Below are positions 53,032 through 63,787 of a DNA stretch of 64,000 bases, piece by piece. Numbering within the stretch: the stretch's first letter is position 1; each line of letters starts with the position of its first letter. The notes under the pieces were generated by a model that did no database searches, was not told the origin of the DNA, and saw nothing but the letters and a program-made list of their open reading frames with translations. The stretch covers positions 20,543 to 84,542 of the forward strand of contig QHNJ01000006.1 in the NCBI GenBank assembly GCA_003218395.1. Direction: 5' to 3'. This DNA comes from Verrucomicrobiota bacterium. GTDB lineage: Bacteria; Verrucomicrobiota; Verrucomicrobiia; Chthoniobacterales; UBA10450. The position numbers and the translations under genes are program-made.

Positions 53032-54382
53032 AGGTATCGCAGTTAGCGGGCTTATTTTTGCGATAGACCTTCCAGCATTCTAAGAACCCGGGCGCGAAAT
53101 CTTCCGGTCGCGTCGTGACCCAACCGTCGACAACAGCCGGAGGAAAAAAAGCACCGGTCTCAATTTCACTTCGGTTCGGCGTAGGATTGCCGCGAATCTC
53201 TCCTCCATAAAGCCAGATAAACTCCTGGTCAGTGCGTTCTGAGGCAGGAAGCTTTGAAATCCCTTTAAGAGGAACGTTTACGCCTAACTCCTCTTTCAAC
53301 TCGCGTCGCGCCGCTTCGTCATAGCTTTCCCGGGCCCCTACATGGCCAGCAGCGCTCGAGTCCCACTTCAGAGGATGTCGATCTTTCCCACGCGAACGTT
53401 GCTGTAAATAAACTTCATCTGCTTGGCTGAAAATCAGGATGTGGACGGCACGATGGCGCAAGTTATTCCCATGCACATCGGAACGCTGAGCATATCGTAA
53501 AATTCGATCGTTCTTATCGACAATTGGGAAGAGTTCATTTTTCATCGCTGTTGTCTCTGAGTACACAGGTGGCGCGACATAATTCGCCAAACCAATCCAT
53601 TGAAGCAGCGAGAGCTCTTCCGCTCGAGCTTTGGGATCGAAGCCTAGAGTCGAAGCGGCACGATGCCAATTCGTAACATGCACCCGGAGCAATTTTCTTA
53701 ACTGTTTTCTTCTCTGAGAAAAGCCGTATCGAATCAATTTCGCAAGCAGCTCATCATCGCGCGCAGGTAACTCAAACGGATCGCGAGGCAAGATTCGCAC
53801 CAGCGCGGAATCGACATCGGGTTTTGGAAAGAAAACTGTTGCTGGAATTGTACGCAGATATTGCACGCAATGCTGCAACTGCACGCGCAACGTTAGAAAG
53901 CCGTAATCATGCGTGGACGGCATAGCTGACAGGCGTAGTGCCATCTCATTTTGTAACATGCACAACCACAGTGAGATGGGACTCGGATACGTAAGGAACT
54001 TCAAAAGCAACGCACTTGAGACGTTGTAGGGAAGGTTACCGAGTAGTTTCACCCGACGATGCGAAAAGAGAACACGCCCATCGAACTTCAGCGCGTCCGT
54101 GTTCATCACTTCGAGTCGTGGATGACCGAGGCGTTCGCGCAAAAAATTAGCAAGGCGCGTGTCCTTCTCGATCGCCAGAACTCGCGCGCCTTTCTCAAGC
54201 ATCAGCTTGGTTAGCGCACCTAGCCCAGGTCCGATCTCTACCACATAATCGTCCGCAGTTAACTCCGCTTGATTGACAATCCAGCGTGCAAGATTTTGGT
54301 CGTGCAGAAAATTTTGTCCGAGAGTCTTGACCGGTAAAACCTGTATTTCTCGGAGCGTTGCCCTGATCTCTGAGAGCTTCAT
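53024..54382 (-). CDS. rsmA: RsmA (KsgA) 16S rRNA dimethyltransferase fused to C-terminal Nudix hydrolase
   Basis: LGQNFLHDQNLARWIVNQAELTADDYVVEIGPGLGALT; KLLGNLPYNVSS; then GHVGARESYDEAARRELKEELGV (complete Nudix box) in the same ORF. Confidence 0.92.
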   Translation of the reverse strand: MKLSEIRATLREIQVLPVKTLGQNFLHDQNLARWIVNQAELTADDYVVEIGPGLGALTKLMLEKGARVLAIEKDTRLANFLRERLGHPRLEVMNTDALKFDGRVLFSHRRVKLLGNLPYNVSSALLLKFLTYPSPISLWLCMLQNEMALRLSAMPSTHDYGFLTLRVQLQHCVQYLRTIPATVFFPKPDVDSALVRILPRDPFELPARDDELLAKLIRYGFSQRRKQLRKLLRVHVTNWHRAASTLGFDPKARAEELSLLQWIGLANYVAPPVYSETTAMKNELFPIVDKNDRILRYAQRSDVHGNNLRHRAVHILIFSQADEVYLQQRSRGKDRHPLKWDSSAAGHVGARESYDEAARRELKEELGVNVPLKGISKLPASERTDQEFIWLYGGEIRGNPTPNRSEIETGAFFPPAVVDGWVTTRPEDFAPGFLECWKVYRKNKPANCDTFT

Positions 54383-54521
54383 ACAAAGATCGTCAAACCG
54401 CTCTGGAGAGCACAGAAATTCGCGCTTTTGTTCACAAAATCCTGTGAACAAAATACGGCGGTAGGCGGAAGCTTATTCACAAGTTATTCAATACCTACTC
54501 CAAAACCAGAAGACGCAGGGA

Positions 54522-55712
54522 CTATTTCTCACGAGAGCGCGCTTTGTTTGCCGACTCCGCGCCCGGCAGAGCAAGACGCGCCCGCTTTTTGCGACTGGTC
54601 AGATACGTTCGACGCGCATCCTTTAACGAAACGCCGTCAATAAAAAATACGGTCGCGGCACGGCCAATCGCGTACGTTCCTGATCCCGCCACCAGTCCGC
54701 AGACGACATTTCCCCAACCGGGAAAGAATTTCAGGAGCGCGCGAGTGCCTTCACGCAGAAACATCGCTGCGCCGACGTTCGCACCAAGAGCGCCGATGAA
54801 TTCCGTCGCGGCGCGCAAGCTGCGTTCACGCCCGCTTACATACATGATTCCGGAAATCATCGTGAGCTGCAAACTTGTTAAGATCGGCAGATCGGCGAGC
54901 GGGATTGGTTGTGCGCCGATCGCTGCACAGATGGCAGTCGTGGATTTCACCAAAAGCTGCGCGACTTCGTGCTGGGCTTCGCGATTTCGCGATATCCTGA
55001 TCATTTCCATTCGCGCTTCGTTCGGCAACTCTCGCGCCAGGATCGACATGAGTCGTTGGGCCTGTGCATCAGGCAGTTCCAAGTGTTGATCAGGACCTGC
55101 GGCAACCAATCGCAACGTCTCCAAAAAAGGTTCGAGCCCAGCAGCATTTGATCGAGACGCTGGTCGCAGCCGAACTATAGCGAGATTGGTTTGATTGGGC
55201 CCGGCTACCTCTCCCACCCGCGGAATGATAAACCGAATTACCTTCGTGCTGGTCTCCGATGTCTTGTTCCACGAAAAATTCTTGGTTGAATCATCCAGGT
55301 CACGTTTCCCGGGTTCCTGTGTAATTCCCTCGTCGCTGAGAAAAAAAACAATATCAGCAGGTTGATATTTGAGTTCGTCTTGGAGCTGAATGGCAGTCGA
55401 ACCATCAGCGCCTCGGGCGTCGAGGATCGATATCGTTCCGCGCTCAGTGAAGCTGACATCGAACCAACGGTAAACGCCGACAGCGGCGTCGTCCGTTTGG
55501 ATGAGGTCCGCCGGACCAAACAGCGCACAGACAGTTTTCCCTACGGGAATTTTAGATGAGCCGGCAAAAAGAAAACGCGGTGGGCGCTGCTGGAGGAATA
55601 GTTGCTTGAGTGGGGTAAGCTCGTTGAGGATCGCTTTTCGAATTCTGAAGGGCAACTTGCCCGCGAGACGTTCAAGCCGCTCGACAATCTGGAGAAGTGA
55701 TGGCGGATTCAC
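54522..55712 (-). CDS. DUF697-containing GTPase-like protein
   Basis: PRFLFAGSSKIPVGKTVCALFG; SILDARG; C-terminal LTSLQLTMISGIMYVSGRERSLRAATEFIGALGANVG typical of DUF697. Confidence 0.75.
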   Translation of the reverse strand: MNPPSLLQIVERLERLAGKLPFRIRKAILNELTPLKQLFLQQRPPRFLFAGSSKIPVGKTVCALFGPADLIQTDDAAVGVYRWFDVSFTERGTISILDARGADGSTAIQLQDELKYQPADIVFFLSDEGITQEPGKRDLDDSTKNFSWNKTSETSTKVIRFIIPRVGEVAGPNQTNLAIVRLRPASRSNAAGLEPFLETLRLVAAGPDQHLELPDAQAQRLMSILARELPNEARMEMIRISRNREAQHEVAQLLVKSTTAICAAIGAQPIPLADLPILTSLQLTMISGIMYVSGRERSLRAATEFIGALGANVGAAMFLREGTRALLKFFPGWGNVVCGLVAGSGTYAIGRAATVFFIDGVSLKDARRTYLTSRKKRARLALPGAESANKARSREK

Positions 55713-55862
55713 GAGCGTATTGGTCTTTGGAGTTCGGAGTTCGAATTCAGCCGCAGGAACCCTTCAGCGATAGAAAATGCATTGTCGAAGTCGAATGTTC
55801 CGCCATATAGAGAATTCGTGCTTTCAATTTAATCCGAAAATTCAAATTCTTCCTTCTTTTCC

Positions 55863-57848
55863 ATGAGTCTAAATATCGAAATTCTCTCTCGGGCGGCGAA
55901 CGAAGCACGCGGTTTGTGCATGGATGCCGTGCAGGCGTCGCAATCGGGACACCTCGGGCTTCCGCTCGGCTGCGCAGAAATCGGCGCGGTGCTCTACGGC
56001 TATGCGCTGAAATACAATCCGGACGAGCCGCGCTGGATCAATCGCGACCATTTCGTTCTCTCCGGCGGACACGGCAGCATGTTTCTCTATGCCTGGCTGC
56101 ACATAAGCGGCTATGATTTGCCGATGTCGGAAATCAAACGGTTCCGGCAGTTGCATTCCAAAACGCCGGGACACCCTGAATTTGGCGACACGCCCGGAGT
56201 GGAATGCACCACGGGACCTCTTGGGCAGGGAGTCGGCAATGCTGTTGGGATTGCTGCGGCCTCGAAAATGGCGGCGGCCCGCTTCAACACCGGTGAGCAC
56301 ACGATTTTTGATCATCACGTCTTCTGTTTGTGCAGTGACGGCGACATGCAGGAAGGCGTCGCTTCCGAGACATGTGCGCTCGCTGGTCATTGGGGCCTCG
56401 ATAATTTGATCCTGATTTACGATTCCAACGGCGTTACGCTCGATGCGCCGGCGAAAGCAACCCAGAGCGAAGACACTGGCCAACGCCTTCGAGCCTACGG
56501 GTTCGACGTTCAGGAAATCGACGGCGAGGACATGCAACAGTTTCTCGATGCGTTGAACATCGCCAAGGAACGTGACAACGGGAAACCGCAATTCATCATC
56601 GCGCATACGCTCATCGGCAAGGGCGTCCCGGAAGTCGAAGGGACGTACAAGGCGCATGGAGAAGCGGGCGCGAAATACGTTGATGCAGCGCGCAAAGCGC
56701 TGGGATTGCCTGATGAGCATTATTTCGTCTCGCAGGAGGTTTACGATTACTTTGCGGGCCACAAAAAGCAGCTCCTCGCTGATTACGAGCGCTGGGAAAA
56801 AATTTACAACGAGTGGCGCAAGAAGAACCCTGGCCTGGCAAAAATGCTTGATGACGGGATGGAGAGGGAAGTGCCGACCGATCTCTTGTCCAAGATCCCC
56901 GAGTTTCCGACGGACGCGAAACTGGCTACTCGAAAAGCCGGCGGCGAAGTATTGCAACCGATCGCGCAAGCAATGCCGCTGCTCATGAGCGGCAGCGCCG
57001 ATCTGCATGGGTCGACAATGAACTACATCCAGGACGGCGGCGATTTCACGCGCGACAATCCCGGTGGCCGCAACATGCGGTTTGGCATTCGCGAGCACGG
57101 AATGTGCGCGATTCTCAACGGCATCTCGTATCACGGCCTATTCCGCGCATCTGGCGCAACGTTTACGGTTTTCACTGATTATTGCCGCGCTTCCATTCGG
57201 CTGGGCGCGCTGGCGAAGCTCCCCAATATCTACATTTTTACCCACGACTCGATCGGCGTCGGCGAAGACGGTCCGACGCATCAACCGGTGGAGACGGTGA
57301 GCTCGGTTCGCTTGATGCCCAACATCGACGTGATTCGTCCGGCCGATCCGGAAGAAACCGCCGGCGCATTTGTCGCGGCGATGCAACGAACCGATGGGCC
57401 AACATTTCTTGCGCTCACGCGCCAGACCGTTCCGATATTGAACGATATCGATCCAAAATTGCGCCGCGAAGGAGTCGCGCGCGGCGGTTACATCGCGCAA
57501 AAAGAGAAAGGCAAACTCGATCTAATCATCATGTCGTGTGGGAGCGAATTACAGCATGCGCTTGCCGCAGCCAAAGAATTCGGCGACGGCGTGCGCGTCG
57601 TTTCGATGCCGTGCTTCGAGCGTTTCAATCGCGAATCTTCGGGGTATCGCGAGGAGATTCTCCCAAATTCATGCCGCCGTCGCGTCGCAGTCGAAGCCGG
57701 GGTGACTGAAATTTGGTACCAATATGTCGGTCTCGATGGCAAGGTGGTCGGGCTGCATGAATTTGGACTGAGTGCGCCCGGCCCTGAAGTGATGAAAGAG
57801 CGCGGCATCGACGCCCAACACGTTATCGCCGCGGCGAAATCGCTCTAG
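55863..57848 (+). CDS. tkt: Transketolase
   Basis: [45 protein letters not shown]-like [31 protein letters not shown]. Confidence 0.97.
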   Translation: MSLNIEILSRAANEARGLCMDAVQASQSGHLGLPLGCAEIGAVLYGYALKYNPDEPRWINRDHFVLSGGHGSMFLYAWLHISGYDLPMSEIKRFRQLHSKTPGHPEFGDTPGVECTTGPLGQGVGNAVGIAAASKMAAARFNTGEHTIFDHHVFCLCSDGDMQEGVASETCALAGHWGLDNLILIYDSNGVTLDAPAKATQSEDTGQRLRAYGFDVQEIDGEDMQQFLDALNIAKERDNGKPQFIIAHTLIGKGVPEVEGTYKAHGEAGAKYVDAARKALGLPDEHYFVSQEVYDYFAGHKKQLLADYERWEKIYNEWRKKNPGLAKMLDDGMEREVPTDLLSKIPEFPTDAKLATRKAGGEVLQPIAQAMPLLMSGSADLHGSTMNYIQDGGDFTRDNPGGRNMRFGIREHGMCAILNGISYHGLFRASGATFTVFTDYCRASIRLGALAKLPNIYIFTHDSIGVGEDGPTHQPVETVSSVRLMPNIDVIRPADPEETAGAFVAAMQRTDGPTFLALTRQTVPILNDIDPKLRREGVARGGYIAQKEKGKLDLIIMSCGSELQHALAAAKEFGDGVRVVSMPCFERFNRESSGYREEILPNSCRRRVAVEAGVTEIWYQYVGLDGKVVGLHEFGLSAPGPEVMKERGIDAQHVIAAAKSL

Positions 57849-59344
57849 AAAGCTTCCTCCGACTCAGCCGCATCTTCCGCGCGATCTTCAAAACGCGTGA
57901 AGTCCTTTAGGAAAGTAAGTTTGACTTGGCCGATCGGACCATTTCTCTGTTTGGCAATAATTAGTTCAGCCTTGCCTTCCAGCTCTGTTCTTTCCTCATC
58001 TGAATCCGCGTAATATTCCTCCCGAACAAGCAAACCGACAAGATCCGCATCCTGCTCGATTGAACCTGATTCTCGCAAATCCGCCAGCCGGGGAACTCCT
58101 TTACCGCTGCCTGTTCGGATCTCCGGATTGCGATTCAACTGCGCCACAACAATGATCGGTATCTTTAGTTCTTTGGCCAAACCTTTTAGCCCCGCTGAAA
58201 TTTCCGAGATTTCCAACTGCCGATTGTCCTGGGCACGGCGAGATGTCGACCTTAGCAGCTGCAAGTAATCCACAATGATGAGTCGCACATCATGCTGCGC
58301 TTTAAGCCGACGCGCCTTCGCGCGCAATTCGAGAATCGTGAGACCGGCCGTGTCATCGATGAAGATTTTCGCTTCGGCCAGTTTCGAAGCTGCGTGCGTC
58401 AGTTTTGGAAAGTCGGCTTCCGCAAGAAATCCATCTCGCGTTTTAGCTAGGTTGACGCGAGCTCGTGAACAAAGCATGCGCTGGACAAGCTGTTGTGCGC
58501 TCATCTCTAAGCTGAAAATTGCCACCGGAAGCTTCACCTCGATGGCAGCATGCTCAGCGATGTTCATTGCCAGCGCTGTTTTCCCCATGCTCGGCCGAGC
58601 TGCGATCACAATCATCTCTGAGGAGTGTAAACCGCTTGTCAGCTTGTCGAGATCGCGAAAGCCGGTCGACACTCCTGTAATTGCGCCTTTGTTTTCAAAG
58701 AGCTTCTCGATTGATTCAAGAGTGCTCATAACTTGCTGTTTCATCGAGAGCATCTCGCCTTTGAAACGGTCTTCGCCGACGGCGAAGATTCTCTGTTCTA
58801 CTTCGTCGAGAAGATTGTTCACCTCGTCCTGTTCCTCGTAGGCGCGCCGAACACTCTCTGTAGCGGCAGTGATGATTTCGCGGAGAATGTATTTGTCGCG
58901 AACGATGTCGAGGTAGTACTGCACATTCGCCGCCGTTGGAACGAATGTGAACAGGCTGGTGACGAATGCGGCGCCGCCCACGCTCTCGAGCAAATTCCGG
59001 TCACGCAAAACTTGCGTGAAGGTGATCAGATCGATCGCCTGCCCCGCGTTCCAAAGATCAACAAGGACGTTGTAAATGGTTTGGTGCGCCGGGACATAAA
59101 AGTATTCTTCGTTAATTTTCTCGACGCACTCCGCGATTGCTTCACGCGGTGAGATGAGCATCGAGCCGAGGACGCCTTGCTCTGCTTCCACGCTGTGCGG
59201 CGGGGAGCGGTGAATATCCTGCGCAGAACCTGTTGGCGAATTGGGAAAAACTCTTTCGCCGTTTTCGGTCGCCGAACCTCGGCCAGCGCCATTACCCGCT
59301 GTCTTACGAGGTCTCCCAGGCTGAGAGCCTTGAGAACTCGGCAT
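57845..59344 (-). CDS. dnaB: Replicative DNA helicase DnaB
   Basis: [63 protein letters not shown]. Confidence 0.97.
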   Translation of the reverse strand: MPSSQGSQPGRPRKTAGNGAGRGSATENGERVFPNSPTGSAQDIHRSPPHSVEAEQGVLGSMLISPREAIAECVEKINEEYFYVPAHQTIYNVLVDLWNAGQAIDLITFTQVLRDRNLLESVGGAAFVTSLFTFVPTAANVQYYLDIVRDKYILREIITAATESVRRAYEEQDEVNNLLDEVEQRIFAVGEDRFKGEMLSMKQQVMSTLESIEKLFENKGAITGVSTGFRDLDKLTSGLHSSEMIVIAARPSMGKTALAMNIAEHAAIEVKLPVAIFSLEMSAQQLVQRMLCSRARVNLAKTRDGFLAEADFPKLTHAASKLAEAKIFIDDTAGLTILELRAKARRLKAQHDVRLIIVDYLQLLRSTSRRAQDNRQLEISEISAGLKGLAKELKIPIIVVAQLNRNPEIRTGSGKGVPRLADLRESGSIEQDADLVGLLVREEYYADSDEERTELEGKAELIIAKQRNGPIGQVKLTFLKDFTRFEDRAEDAAESEEAF

Positions 59345-59911
59345 TTATTTGTTTTCTTTTTTTTCTTCTTTTTTTCTTCTGAAAAATCGATGTTTTCTCT
59401 TCTCAGGTTCCCCGGCCGCAGCGCTCACATCTTCCGCCCGGCGGTCGCGTGGCTCGTCTGCAGATTTCACCTGAAAAACAAATTGTGCGGTCACATCGTG
59501 GTGCAGCTTGATCGCGACCTCGTGCTCGCCCGTATCTTTGATCGGGCGCTCCAGAATGATTTTGTGTCGATCAATCTCGGTGCCGAGCTCATTTTTGAGC
59601 CGGTTTACGATGTCCTGGGCGGTGACTGATCCGAAAGCTTTGCCGGTCTCACCCGTTTCGAGCGTGAAGATGATCCGTGCTTTTCCGATTCGACGTGCCA
59701 ATTCCTCGGCCTCATTCAGCTCCCGCGCTTCACGTTCGGCGCGTTTTGCTTTCAGCGTATCGAGCTGCCGCAGACTTGCCGGCGTAACTTCGTGCGCTTT
59801 GCCGCGCGGCAGTAAATAATTGCGCGCGTAACCGCGCCGCACCTTTACTACGTCGGCTTCCGCGCCTAGGCCGCGAACGTTCTCGGTTAAAATGATTTCA
59901 GTCAAAGGCAT
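59345..59911 (-). CDS. rplI: 50S ribosomal protein L9, extended Lys/Glu-rich C-terminus
   Basis: EIILTENVRGLGAEADVVKVRRGYARNYLLPRGKAHEVT. Confidence 0.95.
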   Translation of the reverse strand: MPLTEIILTENVRGLGAEADVVKVRRGYARNYLLPRGKAHEVTPASLRQLDTLKAKRAEREARELNEAEELARRIGKARIIFTLETGETGKAFGSVTAQDIVNRLKNELGTEIDRHKIILERPIKDTGEHEVAIKLHHDVTAQFVFQVKSADEPRDRRAEDVSAAAGEPEKRKHRFFRRKKEEKKENK

Positions 59912-60073
59912 TTGGTGATGGTTATCCGGGGAAAATTTTCTGTGTGATAGAAGCGGAGGGGAAGCCGAGTATAGGATCCGACTGCGCGCTGTCAACTCGC
60001 GAATTTTTTTGGGCCAAATTGCAACAAAATAGAATTATTTTGAGTTCTCATTCACACCCTTTGGCGTTCATTA

Positions 60074-60127
60074 ACACCGGCTTTGCAGGATAGCGTTGGT
60101 TTGGCACCCCTCTTTGAAAGCCGGTGT
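60074..60127. terminator. Inverted repeat at 3' end of cfa, possible terminator
   Basis: ACACCGGCTTT (60074-60084) / AAAGCCGGTGT (60117-60127), perfect 11-bp arms, 32-nt loop; no strong U tract. Confidence 0.4.
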
Positions 60128-61455
60128 CAATCAAAGCAAGAGCGATTTCGCGCGCACCAATCGTCGCGCGTGAGAGGCAACTTGATTTCGCCGGACGGAT
60201 CCAATTTTGCAAGCAGCGTTTGGTAAACGGCTATGTGGCCACTTCGAAATCCGTGAGCCGAGCCTGCAATATAGAGACGCCATACGCGATATATCGGTTC
60301 ATGGACGAAGCGGAGTGCTTCATCATGGTGCGCTTCCAATCTGCGCAGCCAATGGCGTAGCGTGAGCGCATAATGTTCGCGCAGATTTTCCACATCCCGG
60401 ATTTCAAAACCTGATGACTCCGCCGCACGGAGCATGATGGGCAGGGGCGGAATATCGCCGTCAGGAAAAACATATTGCTCGATGAATGAGCCGTCGCGGT
60501 TGCCTGGTCGCGCGACGATATCTTCGGCGATTGCCTGATTAAGAAAAACGCCGCCCGGCTTGAGCGCCCGATGCGCAGCTGCGAAGTAATCCGGCAGTCG
60601 CTCGCGTCCGACGTGCTCTGCCATTCCAATGCTCACAATCGCGTCGTAAAATTCGCGGGTCATCGCGATCTGCCGGTAGTCGCGCAGACTAATCTTCGCC
60701 ATGTTTTCCAATCCAGCTTCGGCGATCCGCGAGCGCGCCCATTCCGCCTGCGGCTCGCTTAAGGTGATTCCCTCGGCGCGGGCGCCGAAATGTTTTGCCG
60801 CGTGAATGACGAGGCCGCCCCAGCCACAGCCAATGTCCAGCAGACGCTGCCCAGGTCCGAGACGCAATTTGCGGCAGATGTAATCAAGCTTTTGCTCCTG
60901 AGCTGCGTCGAGGTTGTCGCTCGGCGAGCGGAAATACGCACACGAATAAACCATTCGCCGATCCAGCCAGAGCCGGTAAAAATCATTCGAAACATCGTAG
61001 TGGAACGTGAGCGCGCGACGATCACGATCCGGTGAGTGACGTTTACCATGAATTCGTGGCAACAGTTGCCTCGCGGCACGTCGCATTGCCGATCTTCCGT
61101 CCCATGCTGGAAGCGCAATCAGCAGACCACGGAGCTTTAGCTTTTTCTTCCAATCATCGAGGCGCCCGAGCAAGAAATCGCCGATTTCAAATGCCGCCTC
61201 GATATCACCTTCGACGTCGAAGTCGTCGTGCAAATACGCTTCGGCCAAACCGACTTCCGTCCCAGGCAAGAGCATTCGTCCAAGCGTGCCGGGATGTCCT
61301 AGCACGAGCGTCGCATCACGTGGCCGCTCGTCCGGCCACATTGTTCCGTCCCAGAGGCGCACGCCCATCTTCTCAAGCGAACAGCCGGCGAAAATCTCCC
61401 TTAGAATATTGCGCGTTTTCTCCTCGACTGTTTCCTCTGACGAGGTCGCGTGCAT
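60127..61455 (-). CDS. cfa: Cyclopropane-fatty-acyl-phospholipid synthase
   Basis: HYDVSNDFYRLWLDRRMVYSCAYF; LDIGCGWGGLVIHAAKHFGARAEGITLSEPQ; SIGMAEHVG. Confidence 0.95.
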   Translation of the reverse strand: MHATSSEETVEEKTRNILREIFAGCSLEKMGVRLWDGTMWPDERPRDATLVLGHPGTLGRMLLPGTEVGLAEAYLHDDFDVEGDIEAAFEIGDFLLGRLDDWKKKLKLRGLLIALPAWDGRSAMRRAARQLLPRIHGKRHSPDRDRRALTFHYDVSNDFYRLWLDRRMVYSCAYFRSPSDNLDAAQEQKLDYICRKLRLGPGQRLLDIGCGWGGLVIHAAKHFGARAEGITLSEPQAEWARSRIAEAGLENMAKISLRDYRQIAMTREFYDAIVSIGMAEHVGRERLPDYFAAAHRALKPGGVFLNQAIAEDIVARPGNRDGSFIEQYVFPDGDIPPLPIMLRAAESSGFEIRDVENLREHYALTLRHWLRRLEAHHDEALRFVHEPIYRVWRLYIAGSAHGFRSGHIAVYQTLLAKLDPSGEIKLPLTRDDWCARNRSCFD

Positions 61456-61476
61456 CGCGTCATGCGGAATACGAAC

Positions 61477-61869
61477 TCACATCATGCCGAGCTTCATCCG
61501 ACCTGCTTCGCTGATCATATTTTGATTCCAGGGCGGATCCCACACAAGCTGCACATCGGCTTCATCCACGCCGTCGATGGATAGAATCTTACTCTGTGCA
61601 TCGTGTGCGATTGCCGGCCCCATCCCGCAGCCCGGGGCCGTCAAGGTCATCTTTACTTCTACTCGCGTGCCGCCGTCATCTTTCTTGATCAACCGGCAAT
61701 CATAAACGAGACCAAGATCGACAATGTTTACCGGGATTTCGGGGTCGTAGCATTGGCGAAGCTGGTTCCAGACATCGTCTTCTGAAACCGCACCGTTTGT
61801 CGTGCTCGCTGGCTTTTGAGCGGTCTGTGGCTGCGTTTCTGTCCGCTCGGAATCTGGATCGCCTCGCAA
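61477..61869 (-). CDS. MIP18/SufT-like (DUF59) iron-sulfur assembly protein
   Basis: CYDPEIPVNIVDLGLVYDCRL...MTLTAPGCGMGPAIAHDAQSKI...VQLVWDPPWNQNMISEAGRMKLGMM. Confidence 0.92.
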   Translation of the reverse strand: MRGDPDSERTETQPQTAQKPASTTNGAVSEDDVWNQLRQCYDPEIPVNIVDLGLVYDCRLIKKDDGGTRVEVKMTLTAPGCGMGPAIAHDAQSKILSIDGVDEADVQLVWDPPWNQNMISEAGRMKLGMM

Positions 61870-61913
61870 TTGCGGCTCAATGTGAATTCAGTGTTCTCGT
61901 ACATAACGTTTTA

Positions 61914-61950
61914 TGTCATTCCGAGCGGAGTCGAGGAATCTCTCATTCTT
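61914..61950. repeat. TGTCATTCCGAGCGGAGTCGAGGAATCTCTCATTCTT intergenic repeat, copy 2
   Basis: Aligns with 17615-17651. Confidence 0.85.
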
Positions 61951-62032
61951 GATTCGGCCACTTCGCTCGCCGTTCGAAACGGTGCCAAATGTATTATGCC
62001 ACAGATTTACACAAATTAAACACGGATCGATC

Positions 62033-63190
62033 TCAATACACATCGCGCTTATAGCGTTTATCGCTCTTTAGTTTTTCGACGTATTCGTTCGCTTCTTCGG
62101 GGCTTTTGCCACCTTGTCCCTGCACGATCTTGCGCAGCGTCGCATCGACATCCTTGGCCATCCGACGCGCGTCGCCGCACACAAAAAAGTACGCTCCTTC
62201 CGCGTCGAGCCATTTCCAAATCTCGGCGGCGTTTTCCAGCATCTTGTGCTGAACATAGATTTTCTGGGGCTGATCGCGTGACCACGCGCAATCGAGTCGT
62301 GTGAGAATCCCCTCTTTCTTGAACGCCTCGAACTCGTCACCGTAAGCGAAATCGCATTTCTCATGTTGCGATCCAAAGAAGAGCCAGTTTTTCCCTTTCG
62401 CCCCCATCGCTTTCCGTTCCTGCAGATACGCGCGAAACGGCGCCACTCCGGTTCCAGGACCCACCATGATGATTGGAATGTCTGAGTCCTCCGGCAAATG
62501 AAAATGCTTCGCAATGCTGGGGAAAACCGGCACGGGTGCGTCATCAGCGCGTTCTGCAAGAAAAGATGAGCAAACCCCTTTGCGAAGCCGACCGTGACTC
62601 TCATAGCGGACCACGTCCACGATAAAGTGCACCTGATCCGGGTACGCCTTCAGACTGGAGGCCACTGAATAAAGGCGCGGCTGCAATTTCGTGAGCAGTC
62701 CGACAAATTCTTCCGGCGCGAACCGGGCGGAGGGATGTTCCGAGAGGAAATCGATTATTTCCATGCCCCAAAGGTAAGTCTCGAGATCGTGTTTGCGGTT
62801 TGGCGCGAGAAGGTAGCTCAACGTCGGCGCAGCTGAAGCTCGCTCGGCAATGGCCCTCAAAAACTTGGGCGTTGGCTGTGTGATGCTATGATCGCGCAGC
62901 AATGCTTCGCGCAATCTCGTTGGTTCCCCTTTTGGTCGCGGGACTTTTTCATCGCCGGTTGCGCCGAGCGCGTGAATGATCTCATCGACCAGTTGCGGGT
63001 CGTTGGCTGCATAGACGGCCAGTGAATCGCCCACCTCAAAGCTCAAGCCCCAGCCGGTCAGATCGAGTTCGAAATGGCGCGTATCCTTCGCGGACTCGGG
63101 GCCGCTCAAGCAGCGATTGACCAGGAGTTTGGCGGGAAACGGATTCGCCCGTGAATATGGTGGAGCGGAAACGGTAGCTTCAGCATGCAT
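62033..63190 (-). CDS. CysJ-like flavoprotein reductase (FAD/NADP domains, no flavodoxin domain)
   Basis: RHFELDLTGWGLSFEVGDSLAVYA; QPRLYSVASSLKAYPDQVHFIVDVV; IIMVGPGTGVAPFRAYLQER; ends RYKRDVY. Confidence 0.92.
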   Translation of the reverse strand: MHAEATVSAPPYSRANPFPAKLLVNRCLSGPESAKDTRHFELDLTGWGLSFEVGDSLAVYAANDPQLVDEIIHALGATGDEKVPRPKGEPTRLREALLRDHSITQPTPKFLRAIAERASAAPTLSYLLAPNRKHDLETYLWGMEIIDFLSEHPSARFAPEEFVGLLTKLQPRLYSVASSLKAYPDQVHFIVDVVRYESHGRLRKGVCSSFLAERADDAPVPVFPSIAKHFHLPEDSDIPIIMVGPGTGVAPFRAYLQERKAMGAKGKNWLFFGSQHEKCDFAYGDEFEAFKKEGILTRLDCAWSRDQPQKIYVQHKMLENAAEIWKWLDAEGAYFFVCGDARRMAKDVDATLRKIVQGQGGKSPEEANEYVEKLKSDKRYKRDVY

Positions 63191-63240
63191 AAAGCAAACT
63201 AGCGTCATCCGTCAGACACGCCAAATGACGCCAAAACTTG

Positions 63241-63329
63241 AGACACGAATTTCACGAATTCACACCAAATTGATCCAACGGTTGGCTGAAGCCTTATGAA
63301 ATTCGTGACAATTCGTGTAATTCGTGTCT
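63241..63329. repeat. AGACACGAATT...AATTCGTGTCT intergenic inverted repeat
   Basis: 11-bp perfect arms 63241-63251 and 63319-63329 plus internal CACGAATT/AATTCGTG repeats. Confidence 0.8.
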
Positions 63330-63354
63330 TCGCAAGTTTATTTCGCCAGCCGAA

Positions 63355-63585
63355 TTACCCGTCATTTCCGATTGCGAGCGTCGGGCAAACATCCATGGCG
63401 TGCTGAGCGGCGTCCATTTCCTCCGGCGTTTCCGGTTGTTTAAAGAAATGAACGCCAGTCTCGTCGCGGTTGTACGTCAAAAGATTCGGCGCCTCCTCCA
63501 GACAAAGACGGCACAAAGCGCAGCTCGTGTCCACGTACCACTGTCCCGGCGCGTTTTCGGGCTGTTTGCTCAGTTTGTCCGCCAT
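63355..63585 (-). CDS. Ferredoxin
   Basis: VDTSCALCRLCLEEAPNLLTYN...MDVCPTLAI Cys pattern. Confidence 0.88.
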   Translation of the reverse strand: MADKLSKQPENAPGQWYVDTSCALCRLCLEEAPNLLTYNRDETGVHFFKQPETPEEMDAAQHAMDVCPTLAIGNDG

Positions 63586-63787
63586 GTTTTGAAATAAACG
63601 CATGACCGATAGCGAAGCAAAATCTCTTCGATTTGCTTCCTGGGCATAGACGCCCGCTTTTGGCCAACAAACCCGCCGCGATTTTATTCTGTCACCTCAA
63701 AAGTACGCGCAATCGAGCTGGAAACGTTCCACACGTTTACCCAAGTCCCCTGAGCCCCTTCGGGAGAAGCGCGCAACCAACCGCCGC

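Noticed and set aside
55869-57134. 421-aa antisense ORF opposite transketolase
   Set aside because: Shadow ORF of a strongly conserved gene; no recognisable family, caused by high GC codon bias
60090-60120. TTTGGCACCCCTCTTTGA as a sigma-54 promoter
   Set aside because: The -12 element lacks GC and there is no plausible + strand gene downstream
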